From the NCBI GenBank assembly GCA_902500775.1, contig CABVRZ010000002.1, positions 62,001 through 126,000 of the forward strand: DNA of 64,000 nucleotides, written 5' to 3'. This DNA comes from an uncultured Nitrospira sp. (GTDB taxonomy: Bacteria; Nitrospirota; Nitrospiria; Nitrospirales; Nitrospiraceae). Under the pieces are notes generated by a model that was not told where the DNA came from, did no database searches, and saw only the letters and a list, made by a program, of their open reading frames with translations. A program made the position numbers and the translations under genes. Positions within the stretch are counted from its first letter, which is position 1; each line of letters begins with the position of its first letter. Below are positions 27,933 to 37,135 of the stretch, piece after piece.

Positions 27933-29324
27933 CTAATACAGATAGCGAATACTAAATGTGCCTAAATGCACGAAAGCATGATATGTTCCGTTCACGATCG
28001 GATTCAGGTTATCCACAATTGTTCGGGATTCATAAAACCATTCCTGATAGGCCAGGTCGAACCCAATCCCTTTGGGCCATAAAACCGACTCCCTCGCACA
28101 GGGAATCAGGCCAAAAAGTCGCCCGGCTCCCTTGCAGAGAAAACCCACTCCAAGCGAGAGTGTATGGGCTGGCAACGAAATAATTCCAGGATTGAACGTC
28201 CGATCAGGAACAGGATCTCCCGTGTAGGTATACCCGGCCCGCGCGGCAACCTCCCAATGTGACAGCCCCTGCGGACTCAGCCATTTATATTCTGTTCCCA
28301 CTGCGATGACCGGAACATTCTTCCACTGTTGCGGCTGAGGGATCATTGCGCCATTCGACAATCGGACATCGAGATTTCTATTCGAACTCCATCCGACATA
28401 CTCGAGGTCGAGCTCCACTTTCCATTCGTTCTCTCGAGTCCGCACAGGCCATAGGGCTATGGCTCCCTTGAATCTTTGTGGCAACACAAGGTCGGTGGAG
28501 GCATCTGCGATTTTGGCTCCGTTGACCAACAACACCCCGTCCAGCGGTACAACGGCCTGACTGCGATAAACAACACCAAATGAAACGATCGGTTTACCAG
28601 CATTATTCTTGACCGGGGCATAGAGCATACTTACCGTCACACCTGCGCCTGTTCCAGCCCCGTTCAGCTCGATGAAGCCTCCTGCAGGTATTCCAGCGAG
28701 TCCTCCACTGACTTGTTGCTGCTCGACATGCCCCTCACCAAGGAAACTAGCAAACGTGTAGACATTTGCGGCCACTCCCACTGAAAGGCTGTCGCTGATC
28801 TTGTACGCGAGTGTCGGCATGATGTTGATCAGCGGCAGCTCCGCCGAAGTCACAGCGGTCTTCAAGGGGCCATCGAGGGGATACCGTGTCCGTAGACCGA
28901 ATGGTGAGGTCAAACCCAAACCAACCGTGACTGCGGAGAACTGACGCAGACCAAGGGATCCGAGGTTCGCACTCAGATAGCTGTGGCCGGGAGGAGGGAA
29001 GCTGACACTGCCACCATAATCTCCACGTGTATCCAGCCCTTCCGACGTTTTTGCCTTAATGGAGCCACCCAATAAGGCCAAACCAAAGACCGCTTGTATA
29101 TGAGGTACTTGGGTCAGTCCCGCAGGATTATAATGGATGGCAGACGCATCGTTGGCTTGAGCTGTGAATGCATTCCCCTGACCTGCGGCAGCTGCTCCCT
29201 GTGGTTGAAACCGTAGGGCTTGTGCCTTCGTGATGACTGGAAAGAGAAGCAAAATTCCGCCCATGAAACATCCTGCTGCCAACGTGGCAGAGGTGGGGAA
29301 ATTAGCTAGAGTAGCCCCCCACAT
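27933..29324 (-). CDS. Outer-membrane protein, OmpP1/FadL/TodX family
   Basis: The 463-aa product has a signal peptide (cleavage probably after ...ITKAQA). The FadL N-terminal hatch signature is present: GAAAAGQGNAFTAQANDASA, followed by IHYNPAGLTQ. Many amphipathic strands and a terminal aromatic (IRYLY) follow, as expected for a beta-barrel that takes up hydrophobic compounds. It lies convergent to uvrC and divergent from luxR, with a shared 176-bp upstream region that holds a palindrome at 29401-29422. Whether the barrel is quorum-regulated or carries acyl-homoserine lactone is unknown. Confidence 0.9.
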   Translation of the reverse strand: MWGATLANFPTSATLAAGCFMGGILLLFPVITKAQALRFQPQGAAAAGQGNAFTAQANDASAIHYNPAGLTQVPHIQAVFGLALLGGSIKAKTSEGLDTRGDYGGSVSFPPPGHSYLSANLGSLGLRQFSAVTVGLGLTSPFGLRTRYPLDGPLKTAVTSAELPLINIMPTLAYKISDSLSVGVAANVYTFASFLGEGHVEQQQVSGGLAGIPAGGFIELNGAGTGAGVTVSMLYAPVKNNAGKPIVSFGVVYRSQAVVPLDGVLLVNGAKIADASTDLVLPQRFKGAIALWPVRTRENEWKVELDLEYVGWSSNRNLDVRLSNGAMIPQPQQWKNVPVIAVGTEYKWLSPQGLSHWEVAARAGYTYTGDPVPDRTFNPGIISLPAHTLSLGVGFLCKGAGRLFGLIPCARESVLWPKGIGFDLAYQEWFYESRTIVDNLNPIVNGTYHAFVHLGTFSIRYLY

Positions 29325-29400
29325 GTAGTGACCTCATATCCTTCTTTCACCTTCGATATTGCGCCAAGCGCTACGTCAATAGCCGATTGCACCACGCAAG

Positions 29401-29422
29401 CATAGGACCATATGGCCCTATG
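29401..29422. promoter_or_regulatory. 22-bp palindrome between the FadL-type gene and luxR
   Basis: CATAGG and CCTATG arms flank a central CCATATGG; 20 of 22 positions are symmetric. It is centred about 56 nt before the putative luxR transcription start, so it could be an activator site. Its sequence is unlike a lux box. Confidence 0.5.
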
Positions 29423-29455
29423 TATTTGCCTCTATCAAACTCGTAATCGCTTCTA

Positions 29456-29461
29456 TATAAT
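29456..29461 (+). promoter_or_regulatory. -10 box of the luxR promoter
   Basis: A perfect TATAAT lies 40 nt before the luxR start. No good -35 is visible, which fits a promoter that needs an activator, perhaps at the palindrome at 29401-29422. Confidence 0.5.
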
Positions 29462-29500
29462 TACTGGCCATTCTGTTATCGTCTCAATATGGAGGCATCC

Positions 29501-30301
29501 ATGGGACAGGCTGAAGGAAAGCGTCCATTCCCTCATCAAATCTTCGAACAGCTTTCAAAATCGGAATGTGCTTCTTTTATCGAGGCTCTTCATTACATCA
29601 CCGAATCGAGCACGACGGCTGACGTCAAAGAGGCGCTCGTGCGCTTTCAAAATCTGTTTCATTTTTCACGAGTCATTGGCGGTCTTGCACGCCTGACACC
29701 AGGGGGAACTTTTGACGGGTTTACCAATGTCGTCAATGTGAGCTATCCAGATGAATGGATTAAGCTCTACTGGCAAAACGGCTACTTTGAGGTTGACCCA
29801 GTTTTCCAGACCGCCCTGAATAAAGCAGGAACCCAACACTGGGGAACGACATATCGTGAGGCAACCTCTCCGAAACAACTGGAATTTATGGCTGCAGCCA
29901 AGGAATTTGGACTTGGAGATGGAATTACTACAGGATCCTCCGATCCAGCTTGTCGAGTCGCAACATTCTGTTCCTTTGCCTCAGCCGACAGGGTGGACGC
30001 CGCACGGTATGTCCCTCTCATCGAGTATTTTGGGTACTATGTCCATTTAGCGCTCCTCCGAACTGCACCCCCGAAGGCCCAGTCCATGGACCGCTGTGTC
30101 AAGAAGTTAACGCTGCGGGAGTTAACAATCCTGAACTGGGTCAAAAATGGTAAGACCAACTGGGAAATCGCCCAGATTATGGGAGTGACTGAACGCACAA
30201 TCAGGTTCCACGTTGAAAGCATTTTTTCTAAGCTGGATGTCACCTCACGATCTCAGGCCGTTGCCACAGCCATTGAACATGGGTTACCCAATGTCGTCTA
30301 A
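29501..30301 (+). CDS. LuxR-family quorum-sensing transcription factor
   Basis: The 266-aa product has an N-terminal autoinducer-binding domain and a C-terminal LuxR helix-turn-helix (KLTLRELTILNWVKNGKTNW...TERTIRFHVESIFSKLDV). In the first domain Trp, Tyr, Asp-Pro and Trp (in YPDEWIKLYW, EVDPVF, HWGT) have the same spacing as W57, Y61, D70-P71 and W85 of LuxR, so acyl-homoserine lactone binding is likely. The ATG at 29501 is supported by GGAGG 5 nt upstream; an earlier ATG at 29489 overlaps that site. It is convergent with the luxI-type gene, 42 bp away. A weak hairpin (GTGAG/CTCAC) lies in the gap. Confidence 0.93.
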   Translation: MGQAEGKRPFPHQIFEQLSKSECASFIEALHYITESSTTADVKEALVRFQNLFHFSRVIGGLARLTPGGTFDGFTNVVNVSYPDEWIKLYWQNGYFEVDPVFQTALNKAGTQHWGTTYREATSPKQLEFMAAAKEFGLGDGITTGSSDPACRVATFCSFASADRVDAARYVPLIEYFGYYVHLALLRTAPPKAQSMDRCVKKLTLRELTILNWVKNGKTNWEIAQIMGVTERTIRFHVESIFSKLDVTSRSQAVATAIEHGLPNVV

Positions 30302-30343
30302 ATTGTGAGGCCGTTCTCACTGCGATTTCACCATCCCAACACC

Positions 30344-31066
30344 TCACGCCATGGCGAGTGATGTCGTCTTCTTCTCATAAGACGATGTCCGACCCGATAC
30401 CACTTCACCAGTGAGTGTCGTAATCACCGATATCCATTCAAGGAAGCTCGGTCGCTTTTCTGAGTTTTCGGCGTCAAATTGAACCATATCGTAGAGTGCC
30501 GCAACTGCCGCCGCTCCCGCAGGTGGCAGTTGCACCACAGGACCAATCGGCTCACACGGAAATCCCAGCATGCGCAGCGCTCGTAAGAATCGGTGTTCGA
30601 CTTCAAGGTAGTAGTAGCGAATCTGGTTCTCAACCGCCCACTGATAGATTCCCTTCAACACGCTTAGCATCACTCGACTCGAAAGCTTTGGATCTTTGAT
30701 ATCGGGATTTACGGTAAGCCGTGTGATCTCCGCCGTATCGTGCTCTCGTCTGATCACGTAGTCGCTCGGTAGTAATGCCCCAAACTCATTTCCCAACATA
30801 AATTCTCCGGAGGGGGGCAAAAGGCGCGCCATTCCAAGCAACACCCCATCCACGGCAAAAACTCCAACTGTCACTCCCCAGAGATCATACATATCCATTT
30901 CCAGGCGATCTTCACTTTTGGGTACCCACTTCAGCTGTTCCGCAAAAACGCGATGTCGGAGCTCGTAGGCCTGCGTTAGTTCCTCCTTGGTCTCAAGGGT
31001 CTTGATAAAGAAATCCTCTTCACAGAAATGAACATGCCTCACCGCATGATCGGTTAGGACTGACAT
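30344..31066 (-). CDS. Acyl-homoserine-lactone synthase, LuxI family
   Basis: The 240-aa product makes acyl-homoserine lactones from S-adenosylmethionine and acyl donors. All key residues of the family are present: Arg37, Phe41 and Trp47 (YELRHRVFAEQLKWVP), Glu56, Asp58 and Asp61 (EMDMYD), Arg81 (GMARLLP), Glu113 and Arg116 (AEITRLTV). It is about 30 residues longer than LuxI of Vibrio, with a C-terminal extension. AAGGAGG-like sequence (GAGGAGG) is 6 nt before the ATG at 31066. A lux box lies 93 bp upstream. AHL production has been reported for Nitrospira moscoviensis; the acyl chain made here cannot be read from sequence. Confidence 0.95.
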   Translation of the reverse strand: MSVLTDHAVRHVHFCEEDFFIKTLETKEELTQAYELRHRVFAEQLKWVPKSEDRLEMDMYDLWGVTVGVFAVDGVLLGMARLLPPSGEFMLGNEFGALLPSDYVIRREHDTAEITRLTVNPDIKDPKLSSRVMLSVLKGIYQWAVENQIRYYYLEVEHRFLRALRMLGFPCEPIGPVVQLPPAGAAAVAALYDMVQFDAENSEKRPSFLEWISVITTLTGEVVSGRTSSYEKKTTSLAMA

Positions 31067-31158
31067 AATAGCCTCCTCTCAGGCTTGGCTTTTTATGAAA
31101 ATTGGGGCCGAACGTTTATCGAAGGATGCGGATGGTTCCATCTACTGCAGCAAACGTC

Positions 31159-31178
31159 ACCTGGCGGACCCGCCAGGT
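31159..31178. promoter_or_regulatory. Candidate lux box between luxI and the divergent kinase gene
   Basis: ACCTGGCGGACCCGCCAGGT is a 20-bp perfect dyad with a 2-nt spacer (10-bp arms if one flanking base is added on each side, 31158-31179). It has the ACCTG...CAGGT half-sites and exact 20-bp length of the Vibrio fischeri lux box. It lies 93 bp before the luxI start on one strand and 103 bp before the kinase start on the other, so it may control both. Confidence 0.75.
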
Positions 31179-31280
31179 GCTTTTCTTGACTTGACGGCGT
31201 AAATAGTGGAGCCGTTAGTGCGATGTTTTCTGTGAACAGACCAGTCGGATAGGGAATTGAGCTACAAAGGAGGATGTATC

Positions 31281-32087
31281 GTGACAGAAGGCAGAGCTAG
31301 GCTTCAGCTATTGGAAGGTGGGTTCCGGTCAACCTCAACATTCTCTGTTGCTCCGTCTGTGAAAACCTCGATACAGTCCTTTGGTTTTCAGCAGTTAGAG
31401 CCCTGTTCAGGAGAGTTGACAACAGCCTTCAAAGCAACCCAGCAGCGCTTACACAAGCTATTGGAAGATCGTTCGCGTATCGGTCGTGATTTGCATGACT
31501 CTGTGCTGCAATCCCTCTATGCCATCGGCCTTAGCCTTGAAACTTCATCGCGAATCAGGCATGCTTACAATGATAAGGAATGCAGATCATTTGATATGAG
31601 AACTATATTGCAGATCAATCAATTGATCCATGAGGTTCGAGGAATGATCCGCGAATTAGAATCCGGTATGGTGCAGGAATTTGATCTCTCCTCTGAGCTC
31701 AACACCTTGCGTACGACCTATGGGCAAACGGGACGGCTGAACGTGAAGCTAGATATCCAACGAAACGCTATTGAGGTGCTGACGCACGAAGAAGAACGGG
31801 AGATCCTGAATATCGTACGGGAAGCGCTCAGCAACTGTGCCCGCCATGCCAGCGCAACTCAGGCGGTCGTGTCAATTCGTATGAGAGATGCGAGGATTCG
31901 GGTGAGCATCAGCGACAACGGCGTTGGGTTTTCACCGACGGGTGGACAACCACAGGGATATGGGCTTGCCAATATGGAGGCACGGGCTAAACGGCTCGGA
32001 GGGGCCTTGCGAGTCCTGGCCAAAGCGGGAGAGGGCACACAAGTCATTGTTGAATTTTCTTTGGAACCTGTACTGACATCTATATGA
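31281..32087 (+). CDS. Soluble NarL-type sensor histidine kinase (HisKA_3)
   Basis: The 268-aa product lacks transmembrane helices and a recognised sensory domain. The dimerisation/phosphoacceptor motif is RIGRDLHDSVLQSLYAIGL, with the His in DLHD. The ATPase has NIVREALSNCARHA (N box), SDNGVGFSP (G1) and GYGLANMEARAK (G2). GTG at 31281 has AAAGGAGG 7 nt upstream. It overlaps the response regulator by 4 nt. The lux box upstream suggests quorum control. It is paralogous to the end of the nine-PAS kinase at 32942-37135. Confidence 0.9.
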   Translation: MTEGRARLQLLEGGFRSTSTFSVAPSVKTSIQSFGFQQLEPCSGELTTAFKATQQRLHKLLEDRSRIGRDLHDSVLQSLYAIGLSLETSSRIRHAYNDKECRSFDMRTILQINQLIHEVRGMIRELESGMVQEFDLSSELNTLRTTYGQTGRLNVKLDIQRNAIEVLTHEEEREILNIVREALSNCARHASATQAVVSIRMRDARIRVSISDNGVGFSPTGGQPQGYGLANMEARAKRLGGALRVLAKAGEGTQVIVEFSLEPVLTSI

Positions 32088-32764
32088 AACCAACACAAAC
32101 CAGCATCGTACTTATCGATGATCATGAAATGGTCCGCCGAGGGCTCCGCGCCTTGCTTCACCTCGAAGCAGATCTGGTGATCTTGGGAGAGGCAGCCACC
32201 GTTGCCAGCGGTGTCAGCCTTGTCGAGCGACTGACGCCTCAGATGGTCCTGCTCGACGTCAAACTTCCCGATGCCACGGTCACCGAAGCCATCCGCCGTT
32301 TGCTGGCCGTTTCGCCAAAACTGCGAATTCTCATCCTCACCAGCTATGCTGAAGATACGACCGTCATGGCTGCTGTCCAAAATGGTGCCCATGGCTATGT
32401 ACTCAAAGACGTTCGCATGGATGACTTGATTCGGGCTATTCGTACCGTTGCCTCAGGTCAAGGCTATCTTGATCCTCGAGTAACACAGCAAGCGCTGCAT
32501 TGGATTCGGACCAGCTCACACCTGGGAGTCCCTTCACAAGGCGTCTCCCGTCTCTCCCCGCAAGAACGCTTGATCTTGCCGCTTCTTGCTGAAGGCAAAA
32601 CCAACAAGGAGATTGCTGTTCAACTACGGTTGAGCGACAAGACCATCAAGAACTATCTGGCGAATATTTTTGACAAGCTCCATGTGAAACGACGTACCGA
32701 AGCTGTGGCCTGGTTCATGAAAGAATCTCATATGCCTAGTGTGAGCCAAAGTCCGAAACTCTGA
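32084..32764 (+). CDS. NarL/FixJ-type response regulator
   Basis: The 226-aa product has a receiver with Asp12-Asp13 (LIDDHE), the phosphorylation site Asp58 (VLLDVKLPD) and Lys108 (YVLKDV), all intact. The LuxR-type helix-turn-helix is at about 160-220 (LSPQERLILPLLAEGKTNKE...SDKTIKNYLANIFDKLHV). It starts in the stop codon of the kinase at 31281, so the pair is a cognate two-component system. Target genes are unknown. Confidence 0.93.
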   Translation: MKPTQTSIVLIDDHEMVRRGLRALLHLEADLVILGEAATVASGVSLVERLTPQMVLLDVKLPDATVTEAIRRLLAVSPKLRILILTSYAEDTTVMAAVQNGAHGYVLKDVRMDDLIRAIRTVASGQGYLDPRVTQQALHWIRTSSHLGVPSQGVSRLSPQERLILPLLAEGKTNKEIAVQLRLSDKTIKNYLANIFDKLHVKRRTEAVAWFMKESHMPSVSQSPKL

Positions 32765-32941
32765 CGCTCCCGCGACCACCAGAGTCCTCTCATTCATCGC
32801 TTACCACCAACCCCTCTGCCTCCATCCCCCTCTGGTTTTGTCAGATCACCGGGTCCTATACTATTCTCCGAATTCTTCGACCATTGATTGCAACGATACT
32901 GACACTAGGGTTTCGTCTGGACGACCCAAAGGGTTCTGTTT

Positions 32942-35900
32942 ATGAGTTCACCGCTGGAGACCGACCCATCAACAATCAGCGAGCTCACCCAACTGCGCCA
33001 CCAGATCCTTGAGCTGCAACAGGCGCTCGTTCATGCGAAACAAGACCATCATTCAACACAGACCACGGCGCTCGAGGCTGCCCAAGTAGGGACATGGGAG
33101 TGGGACAGCCGGACAAATCGGATGATATGGTCAGAGGAAACGGAACGGATCTTCGGCCTTACTCCCGGTACGTTTGATGACTCATATGAAGGATTCTTGG
33201 CTCTCGTACATCCGGATGACCGCCATTATCTCAGTGCAGCTATTACAAAGGCCGCTACTGATCACTCTCCTTACAGAATAGAACATCGCATCCTCACTTC
33301 TTCTGGAGCCACGCGATGGGTAGCCTGTCGTGGTCGTGCTACATGCAGTGAGAAGGAACCGACGTCGGGCGTGGTGGGCACGGTCGAAGATATCACTGTC
33401 CGTAAAAAAGTCGAACTGGCCCAGCGTGCTACCAGAGAAACCCTAGAAACACTTGTCCGAGAACGAACAGCCGGATTGGAACAGGCTGTCCATGAACTGA
33501 AGACTGAAATCGCGCGAAGACAACAGGCTGAATCGGCACTCAAGACAAGCGAGCAGCGCTACCAATTGCTGTATGAACAGAACCCGTTCATATATTTTAC
33601 GCTGCTCCCTGACGGGACCGTGGTATCCGTCAATCAGTTCGGGGCTGATCAGCTTGGCTACCGGGTAGAAGATCTGATCGGCCAATCCATTCTGAAGGTA
33701 TTCGGTTCGACCGAACACCGAATCGTATTGCGGCAGTTGGCCGCTTGCTCCGCGAATCTGTACACCGTCTTTCAGTGGGAGATTCAAAAAACCAGGCGGG
33801 ATGGGACTCGCCTGTGGGTCAAGGAGCACGCTCGGGCGGTTCACGACCACACCAACCAAATTCTTGTCCTTGTGACCTGTGAAGATATCACGGAGCGAAA
33901 GCGCACAGAAAAGCAGCTCCACGAGACGTCTCGCCTCCTCACAACACTCGTAGAAGAGTCCGCACTGCCGATTGTCAGCCTCGATCGCGAAGCGCGCGTG
34001 GTCAGCTGGAACCACGCTGCAACTCGTCTGTTCGGATGGTCCGCAGAAGAAGTGCTCGGACGTGAACTGCCATATGTTCAGCCGGAAGAAGAAGGCCACG
34101 CGGATGCCCTCTGGCAAGCAGGAACCCGCAGGGAGTTGACCGGTCCAATCGAACTACGGCGCCAGCACAAAGATGGAACGATGCTGAATCTTCTTCTCTG
34201 GCCTGTGTTCGTCTATGACGAGTTTGACCAGCTTTCCCTGGCTGTTGGTCTCTATGTAGATCAGTCTGAGCTCAAGCGGGCTGAGGAGGCTACACTGAGG
34301 GGCGAAACTCGACTTCGCTCGTTTTTGAACGCGCTGGACGACCTCGCCTTTGAGTTTGACCAGGATGGGCGATACCTCAATGTCTGGACCCACAGCGACG
34401 ACAAGCTTCTGGTACCCAAACAGGAACTCATCGGCCGACGCCTCCCCGACCTGTTTGGGGAAGAAGCGGGTTCCCACTATCTCGAAGCGATCCGCCAGGT
34501 GTTTACGACCGGTAAACCTGCGACGATTAATTATGCCGTTCAATTGCATCGTGTCATGCGTTATTTTTCTGGGGTCCTGACCTTGATTCCAGGGAGCCAA
34601 ACGTGTCCGGCGACTGTTGGCTGTCTCGTACGCGATATCACCGAGAGCCGCCTCATCGAGGCGCAGGTTCGAGAAAGCGAGACTCGATGGAGAGCGCTCT
34701 ATGAACATGCGGGGGTCGGCATTGCCCAACTGAACCTCGACGGACGATTTCTTCGAGTCAATCCGCACTTCTGCGAGCTGCTGGGCTACTCATCGGAAGC
34801 CATGCTCCAGCGAAGGTTTCAAGATCTCACGCACCCGGATGACCTCAAAACGAATCTGGTCTACCTCGACGAACTGCTCAAGGACAAGCGTCATTCCTTC
34901 TCCATGGAGAAACGGTATCGTAAAAGCAACGACACGTGGATGTGGGTTGATTTGACCGTATCGCTTGTCCATCGTGGCTCTTCCGATGAGGCCTATTTGA
35001 TAGCCATTGTCCAAAACATTGATGATCGCAAACAGGCGGAACAGGCCCTCCAAGAGCAAGAAGCACTGCTGCGATCCGTCATTGATACGGCACCCGACAT
35101 CATTTTCATGAAGGACCTAGACGGCCACTATCGATTTGTCAATTCGGCATTTGCGCAGACGCTCGGCACACTCCCCGAAGATATCATCGGAAAGACCGAT
35201 GCCGAACTTTTTCCTCCTGAAGTTGCTGATCGCTGGATAGCCGGAGATCGTGATGTTTTTTCCGGCGCGATCGAACGGGAATTTGAGGAAATTGTACCCA
35301 TTAAAGACACACCGCGCATCTTCCATCTGATCAAGACGCCGCACCGAGACCAGAACGGAAGCGTGATCGGGTTGGTCGGGGTTGCCCGCGACATGACCGA
35401 CCTGAAGCAAGCCGAACGAACCCGCCGGCTGACTCAGCTGGCCATTGATCGATCTGCAGACTTTGTATTCTGGGTCGATCGGTCAGCTCGTTTTCTCTAT
35501 GTCAATGACGCCGCCTGTAAACGACTTGGGTACTCTCATGACGAGTTGCTGCGAATGTCTGTGAGTGACATTGATACCGAGTACCAAGCGGAACGGTGGC
35601 CCGAACATTGGGCGGAATTAAGTCGGGCAGGGCGCCTCCGATTTGAATCGCGTCATCGCACCAAATCTGGTGAAACATACCCTGTGGAAATTGTTGCTAA
35701 TTTTATTGCCATCGAAGGGGAGGAGTACGACTTCGCCTTCGTTCGTGACATTTCTGATCGGAAACGATCGTACTCACTCCTGCAAGCTGCGATCAATTCA
35801 GTGGCCGATGGACTACTAGTCATTGACCGACAAGGGAAGGTCACCAGTACAAATCAGCGCTTCCTGCATCTCTGGAACATTCCCCAGACGCTCGCGGACG

Positions 35901-37135
35901 AGGGGGACGACGAAGCATTATTGAACTTTGTCGTGGATCAAACCGAGGAACCGGAGGAGTTTTTGCGCAAAGTCCATGAACTGTGTGCTCATCCGGCAAG
36001 GGAAAGTTTTGATGTCGTCCTTTTCAAGGATGGGCGAGTATTTGAGCGATATTCACGACCACAGGTCCTTGACAACAAAATTGTCGGGCGTGTCTGGAGT
36101 TTCCGGGATACCACGGAACACAAACGTGCCGAGCGGGCATTACGGGAGAGTGAATTAAGGCTTCAGCGGTTTGTGGCTGAAGCTCCGGTTGGACTCGGCA
36201 TCCTCGACGAAAACTGGCGAGTGATCAGTGCCAACCGAGCCTTGTGTGAGCTCACCGGGTATGACGAGCACGAAATGGTCGGAAGCACCTATGCCTTGTA
36301 CACACATCCGGAAGATCTTCCGGCGAATATCGCGTTGATGGACGAGTTTTTTCAGGGAGTTCGATCGAGCTATTCTTTCGAAAAACGCTATATCAGAAAG
36401 TCGGGTGACATCATCTGGGTCTTAGTCAAAGCCACGCGCATCGAACTGTCAGGCCACCAAGGGCCGCTCCTTCTCGCAGCGGTTCAAGATATTACCGAAC
36501 GTAAGCTGGCACTGGAAGAACGAGAGCAACTCAGTCGGGACCTTCACGATAACCTCTTGCAAGCCCTGTATGCAGTCGGACTGCAGCTCGAAGCTGGCAA
36601 GCTTGCAATGGGACGATCACTCCGCCGCTCAAAGACACATCTATCCCAAGCCATCCGTCAGCTGAACGGTCTCATGGTCGATGTTCGACGGTTTATTGCC
36701 CTCTTATCAGAACGTACTCCGGTCCAGATGGACTTCGGACAGTCACTTCGAGAACTGATTGACTCCACGGCAGACGCCGACTGCATCGCCGCGGAGCTGG
36801 ACATCACGAGCCCCGTTCTCTCCTTCATTACCCCTCAGATCGGAGGGCAGTTGTTGAATATTGTCCGCGAGGCCCTGAGCAATAGTTTGCGCCATGCGCG
36901 TGCCTCCCGCCGCTGGGTACATCTGAGTCTAGCCCATAACTCGATCCGGTTACTCATCGGGGACAATGGTATCGGCTTTTCTCCTGCGCGCAAGCGCCGC
37001 GCTGGCCGAGGGCTTGCGAATATGGCCGCTCGCGCTCAGCACATGACCGCCTCGTATACTCTCGAAAGTGTACCAGGACGTGGAACCACGATCACCGTCG
37101 ACGTGCCACTGAAAAAGGATGCCCTGTATGAGTAA
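32942..37135 (+). CDS. Nine-PAS-domain sensor histidine kinase (HisKA_3)
   Basis: The 1397-aa product contains nine PAS domains in tandem between about residues 50 and 1190. Most end in a PAC-type phrase (VEDITVRKK, CEDITERKR, VRDITESRL, VQNIDDRKQ, VARDMTDLK, VRDISDRKR, FRDTTEHKR, VQDITERKL). A coiled-coil lies at about 155-200. The kinase core has QLSRDLHDNLLQALYAVGL and the ATPase motifs NIVREALSNSLRHARA, GDNGIGFSP and GRGLANMAARA. No membrane segment is seen, so sensing should be cytoplasmic. It overlaps the downstream regulator gene by 8 nt. The core is similar to the smaller kinase at 31281. Confidence 0.93.
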   Translation: MSSPLETDPSTISELTQLRHQILELQQALVHAKQDHHSTQTTALEAAQVGTWEWDSRTNRMIWSEETERIFGLTPGTFDDSYEGFLALVHPDDRHYLSAAITKAATDHSPYRIEHRILTSSGATRWVACRGRATCSEKEPTSGVVGTVEDITVRKKVELAQRATRETLETLVRERTAGLEQAVHELKTEIARRQQAESALKTSEQRYQLLYEQNPFIYFTLLPDGTVVSVNQFGADQLGYRVEDLIGQSILKVFGSTEHRIVLRQLAACSANLYTVFQWEIQKTRRDGTRLWVKEHARAVHDHTNQILVLVTCEDITERKRTEKQLHETSRLLTTLVEESALPIVSLDREARVVSWNHAATRLFGWSAEEVLGRELPYVQPEEEGHADALWQAGTRRELTGPIELRRQHKDGTMLNLLLWPVFVYDEFDQLSLAVGLYVDQSELKRAEEATLRGETRLRSFLNALDDLAFEFDQDGRYLNVWTHSDDKLLVPKQELIGRRLPDLFGEEAGSHYLEAIRQVFTTGKPATINYAVQLHRVMRYFSGVLTLIPGSQTCPATVGCLVRDITESRLIEAQVRESETRWRALYEHAGVGIAQLNLDGRFLRVNPHFCELLGYSSEAMLQRRFQDLTHPDDLKTNLVYLDELLKDKRHSFSMEKRYRKSNDTWMWVDLTVSLVHRGSSDEAYLIAIVQNIDDRKQAEQALQEQEALLRSVIDTAPDIIFMKDLDGHYRFVNSAFAQTLGTLPEDIIGKTDAELFPPEVADRWIAGDRDVFSGAIEREFEEIVPIKDTPRIFHLIKTPHRDQNGSVIGLVGVARDMTDLKQAERTRRLTQLAIDRSADFVFWVDRSARFLYVNDAACKRLGYSHDELLRMSVSDIDTEYQAERWPEHWAELSRAGRLRFESRHRTKSGETYPVEIVANFIAIEGEEYDFAFVRDISDRKRSYSLLQAAINSVADGLLVIDRQGKVTSTNQRFLHLWNIPQTLADEGDDEALLNFVVDQTEEPEEFLRKVHELCAHPARESFDVVLFKDGRVFERYSRPQVLDNKIVGRVWSFRDTTEHKRAERALRESELRLQRFVAEAPVGLGILDENWRVISANRALCELTGYDEHEMVGSTYALYTHPEDLPANIALMDEFFQGVRSSYSFEKRYIRKSGDIIWVLVKATRIELSGHQGPLLLAAVQDITERKLALEEREQLSRDLHDNLLQALYAVGLQLEAGKLAMGRSLRRSKTHLSQAIRQLNGLMVDVRRFIALLSERTPVQMDFGQSLRELIDSTADADCIAAELDITSPVLSFITPQIGGQLLNIVREALSNSLRHARASRRWVHLSLAHNSIRLLIGDNGIGFSPARKRRAGRGLANMAARAQHMTASYTLESVPGRGTTITVDVPLKKDALYE

